The notes beneath the pieces are model-generated. The model was not told the origin of the DNA. It saw nothing but the letters and a program-made list of their open reading frames with translations, and searched no databases. Source: Planctomycetota bacterium (GTDB lineage: Bacteria > Planctomycetota > UBA8742 > JACQVU01). From it: a stretch of 6,790 bases of DNA. The position numbers and the translations under genes were made by a program. The DNA lies in the NCBI GenBank assembly GCA_016209585.1, contig JACQVU010000167.1, positions 1-6,790 on the forward strand, in the 5' to 3' direction. This document shows positions 5,410 to 6,790 of this stretch, one piece after another; the first letter of the stretch is position 1; the number at the start of each line of letters is the position of its first letter.

Positions 5410-6790
5410 GGGCGCCCGCCCGTTTCGCCCAGAGGCTCGCCATGGTCACGCACCACTCACCCAGGTTTCCTCCCGCCGCCGCCACAGCGGCGGCCAGCCT
5501 GCTCGCCGCGGCGCTGGTGATGGCCGGCGCCCAGGCGGCCCGCGCCGCCGAACCCCCCGCGGAACTGGCCATCCAGGGCGTTCTCACGGACGCCACCGGC
5601 GCGCCCATCACCAGCGCGGCCGTCGACGTCACGGCGCGGCTCTTCACCGTCGCCGTGGCCGGCGCGGCGGTGTATGAGGAGACCTTCCTCGCCGCCAACA
5701 CCCAGGCGCTCACCGTCAACTCGGGCGTCTACACCATTAACCTTGGCGCGGGCGCGGGAACGGTCACCACCGGGTCGCTCCCCGCCGCGGTCAACAACGC
5801 CGCGCTGTGGATGGAACTCACCGTCGACGCCGACACCGCCGCGAACCCCACGCTGCCGAGCGAAACCCTGGCCCCCCGCACCAAGTTGCGCTCCGTGGCC
5901 TTCGCCTTGAACGCCACCATGCTCGACGGGCTGGACTCCGCGGACTACCTTCGCGCCACCGCGGCCTCGACGCTCTCCAGCGGCACGTTCACCGTCGGCC
6001 CGGCGGCGAGCCTTGCCGTCGCCGGCTCCTGGCAGGTGGGCGGAACCATCGTCACCGCCACGGCCAACGAGATCAACCTGCTCACCGGGCGCACCGGCAC
6101 GGTCTGGACCTCCGCCAACGACGGCGCCGCCACCGGCCTGGACGCCGACCTGCTCGACGGCCAGGAGAGCGCCTTCTACACCAACGCCAGCAACATCGCC
6201 GCCGGCACGCTCGCCGCGGCTTTCCTTCCGGCCGACGGCTACGCCGCCACCTACCTCAACGCCACGGGCGGCGACACCGTCAGCGGCACGCTCACGTTCA
6301 ACGCCTCGACATTGCGGTTGAACGACGCGACGAACACCTTCGCCACCACCTTCACCACCGCCGCCACCGCGGCCCGCACCGTGACTTTCCCCGACGCCAC
6401 CGGCACGGTGGCGCTCACCACCGACCTGCACGCCCAGAACAGCGACACCGGCACCACCAGTGCCACTTGGCTGATCAACAGCGGCGGCAACAGCGCCACG
6501 CTCACCACAGCCTCTTTGACCAGCGCGCGCGCCTTCACGCTGCCCGACGCCGCCGGCACGCTGGCGCTCACGAACGCGGCGCAGACCATCGCGGGCACGT
6601 TCACGTTCAACGCCTCGACGTTGCAGGTGAACAACGCGGCGAACACCTTCGCCACCACGTTCGCCACCGCAGCCACCGCCGCCCGCGCCGTGACCTTCCC
6701 CGACGCCAGCGGCACGGTGGCGCTGACCACGGACCTGCACGCCCAGAACACAGACACCGGCACCACCAGTACAACCTGGCTGATCAACAG
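5406..6790 (+). CDS. Secreted tail-fibre-like repeat protein, 3' partial
   Basis: The frame is open for 461 codons and leaves the window without a stop; I read every codon. The start chosen is the ATG overlapping the upstream stop (ATGA), mirroring the previous junction. An ATG at 5442 (Met13), with AGAGG six bases upstream, is a real alternative and would give a more usual signal peptide length. The signal peptide has Arg-containing early residues, a hydrophobic core at about 24-42 and likely cleavage after A-R-A at 47. Residues about 54-170 match a module common in exported environmental-bacterial proteins: an IQGVLTDATGAPI opening, a GVYTINLG strand, a LWMELTV strand and closing PRTKLRSVAFALNA. 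LDG motifs follow (LDGLDSADYL from 173, LDGQESAFY from 250) plus a V-TATANEINLLTG segment at 216-228. These are typical of tail fibres and similar adhesins. From residue 294 a 103-residue repeat begins. Likely a fibrous surface or secreted protein that binds something outside; its ligand is unknown. There is no anchoring signal in the visible part. Confidence 0.88.
   Translation, partial: MRAPARFAQRLAMVTHHSPRFPPAAATAAASLLAAALVMAGAQAARAAEPPAELAIQGVLTDATGAPITSAAVDVTARLFTVAVAGAAVYEETFLAANTQALTVNSGVYTINLGAGAGTVTTGSLPAAVNNAALWMELTVDADTAANPTLPSETLAPRTKLRSVAFALNATMLDGLDSADYLRATAASTLSSGTFTVGPAASLAVAGSWQVGGTIVTATANEINLLTGRTGTVWTSANDGAATGLDADLLDGQESAFYTNASNIAAGTLAAAFLPADGYAATYLNATGGDTVSGTLTFNASTLRLNDATNTFATTFTTAATAARTVTFPDATGTVALTTDLHAQNSDTGTTSATWLINSGGNSATLTTASLTSARAFTLPDAAGTLALTNAAQTIAGTFTFNASTLQVNNAANTFATTFATAATAARAVTFPDASGTVALTTDLHAQNTDTGTTSTTWLIN
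5431..5435 (+). promoter_or_regulatory. Possible ribosome binding site for an alternative start at 5442
   Basis: AGAGG stands six bases before an in-frame ATG at 5442. No comparable purine-rich site is well spaced before the ATG at 5406, where only GGCGG directly abuts the start. Use of 5442 would leave a 32-base gap after the upstream gene and shorten the signal peptide by 12 residues. Confidence 0.35.
6285..6790 (+). repeat. 309-bp (103-residue) coding repeat in the fibre-like gene
   Basis: Copy one spans 6285-6593; copy two starts at 6594 and is cut by the window edge. Landmarks stay in register at a 309-base offset: FNASTL, ATAAR-VTFPDA-GTVALTTDLHAQN and TWLINS (Leu codons at 6471 and 6780). 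Each repeat consists of two related half-modules with the same hairpin-like signature AR-x-x-T-[FL]-PDA-x-GT-[VL]-AL. The Pro codons of that signature lie at 6390, 6543 and 6699, spaced 51 then 52 residues apart. Such TFPDA-GTVAL strings are well known in phage tail fibres and bacterial surface fibres. More copies probably follow downstream. Confidence 0.9.

Noticed and set aside
5457..6740. Minus-strand open frame of 427 codons opposite the fibre-like gene
   Set aside because: The product is almost entirely Gly/Arg/Ala/Val and its repeats are only the reverse of the plus-strand repeats. The plus-strand frame has a signal peptide and recognised modules.
6251..6787. Minus-strand hydrophobic frame that looks membrane-like
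   Set aside because: Its Val/Ala-rich character comes from reading Thr/Ala/Asn-rich repeat codons backwards; no start signal or family motif supports it.
6285..6790. Prophage tail-fibre gene as part of an integrated phage
   Set aside because: The repeats resemble tail fibres, but the protein has a signal peptide and an N-terminal module typical of exported bacterial proteins. It is coupled to a kinase operon, and no other phage gene is visible.

Overview
This very GC-rich window (composition judged by eye, not computed) reads as one strand-coherent operon fragment from a planctomycete-like bacterium. The phylum guess rests on the first gene. It encodes a Hanks-type Ser/Thr kinase joined through one membrane segment to an extracytoplasmic formylglycine-generating-enzyme-like (SUMF1/FGE) domain. 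The tail of its kinase domain (an R-Y-E-N...ALADDL-RWL-RGEPIQARP type segment) is typical of Planctomycetota and neighbouring phyla. No rRNA, tRNA or other taxonomic marker is present, so this remains an inference.

Layout: (1) 2-3688, + strand: kinase / transmembrane / helical repeats / FGE-like protein, with its 5' end cut off by the window edge. It begins inside a tandem 126-bp coding repeat. (2) 3685-5409, + strand: a putative lipoprotein with an unrecognised N-terminal domain and a C-terminal caspase-like (peptidase C14) domain. Both catalytic-dyad positions of that domain appear substituted. (3) 5406-6790, + strand: a secreted protein running off the right edge. It has a signal peptide, an N-terminal beta module, LDG-type motifs and a 103-residue tail-fibre-like repeat. 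There is no intergenic space: both junctions are ATGA overlaps, so translational coupling is likely. The operon's promoter and terminator lie outside the window.

How they may work together (inference): the kinase domain sits in the cytoplasm and its helical and FGE-like part outside. The lipoprotein pseudo-caspase and the fibre-like protein are also predicted to be exported. All three would therefore meet on the outer side of the cytoplasmic membrane. Two of the enzyme-fold domains there (FGE, caspase) seem to lack their catalytic residues, which suggests binding or sensing roles. The picture is a surface or envelope sensing module in which a secreted repeat protein and a pseudo-enzyme lipoprotein feed a transmembrane kinase. 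I know of no described system with exactly this trio.
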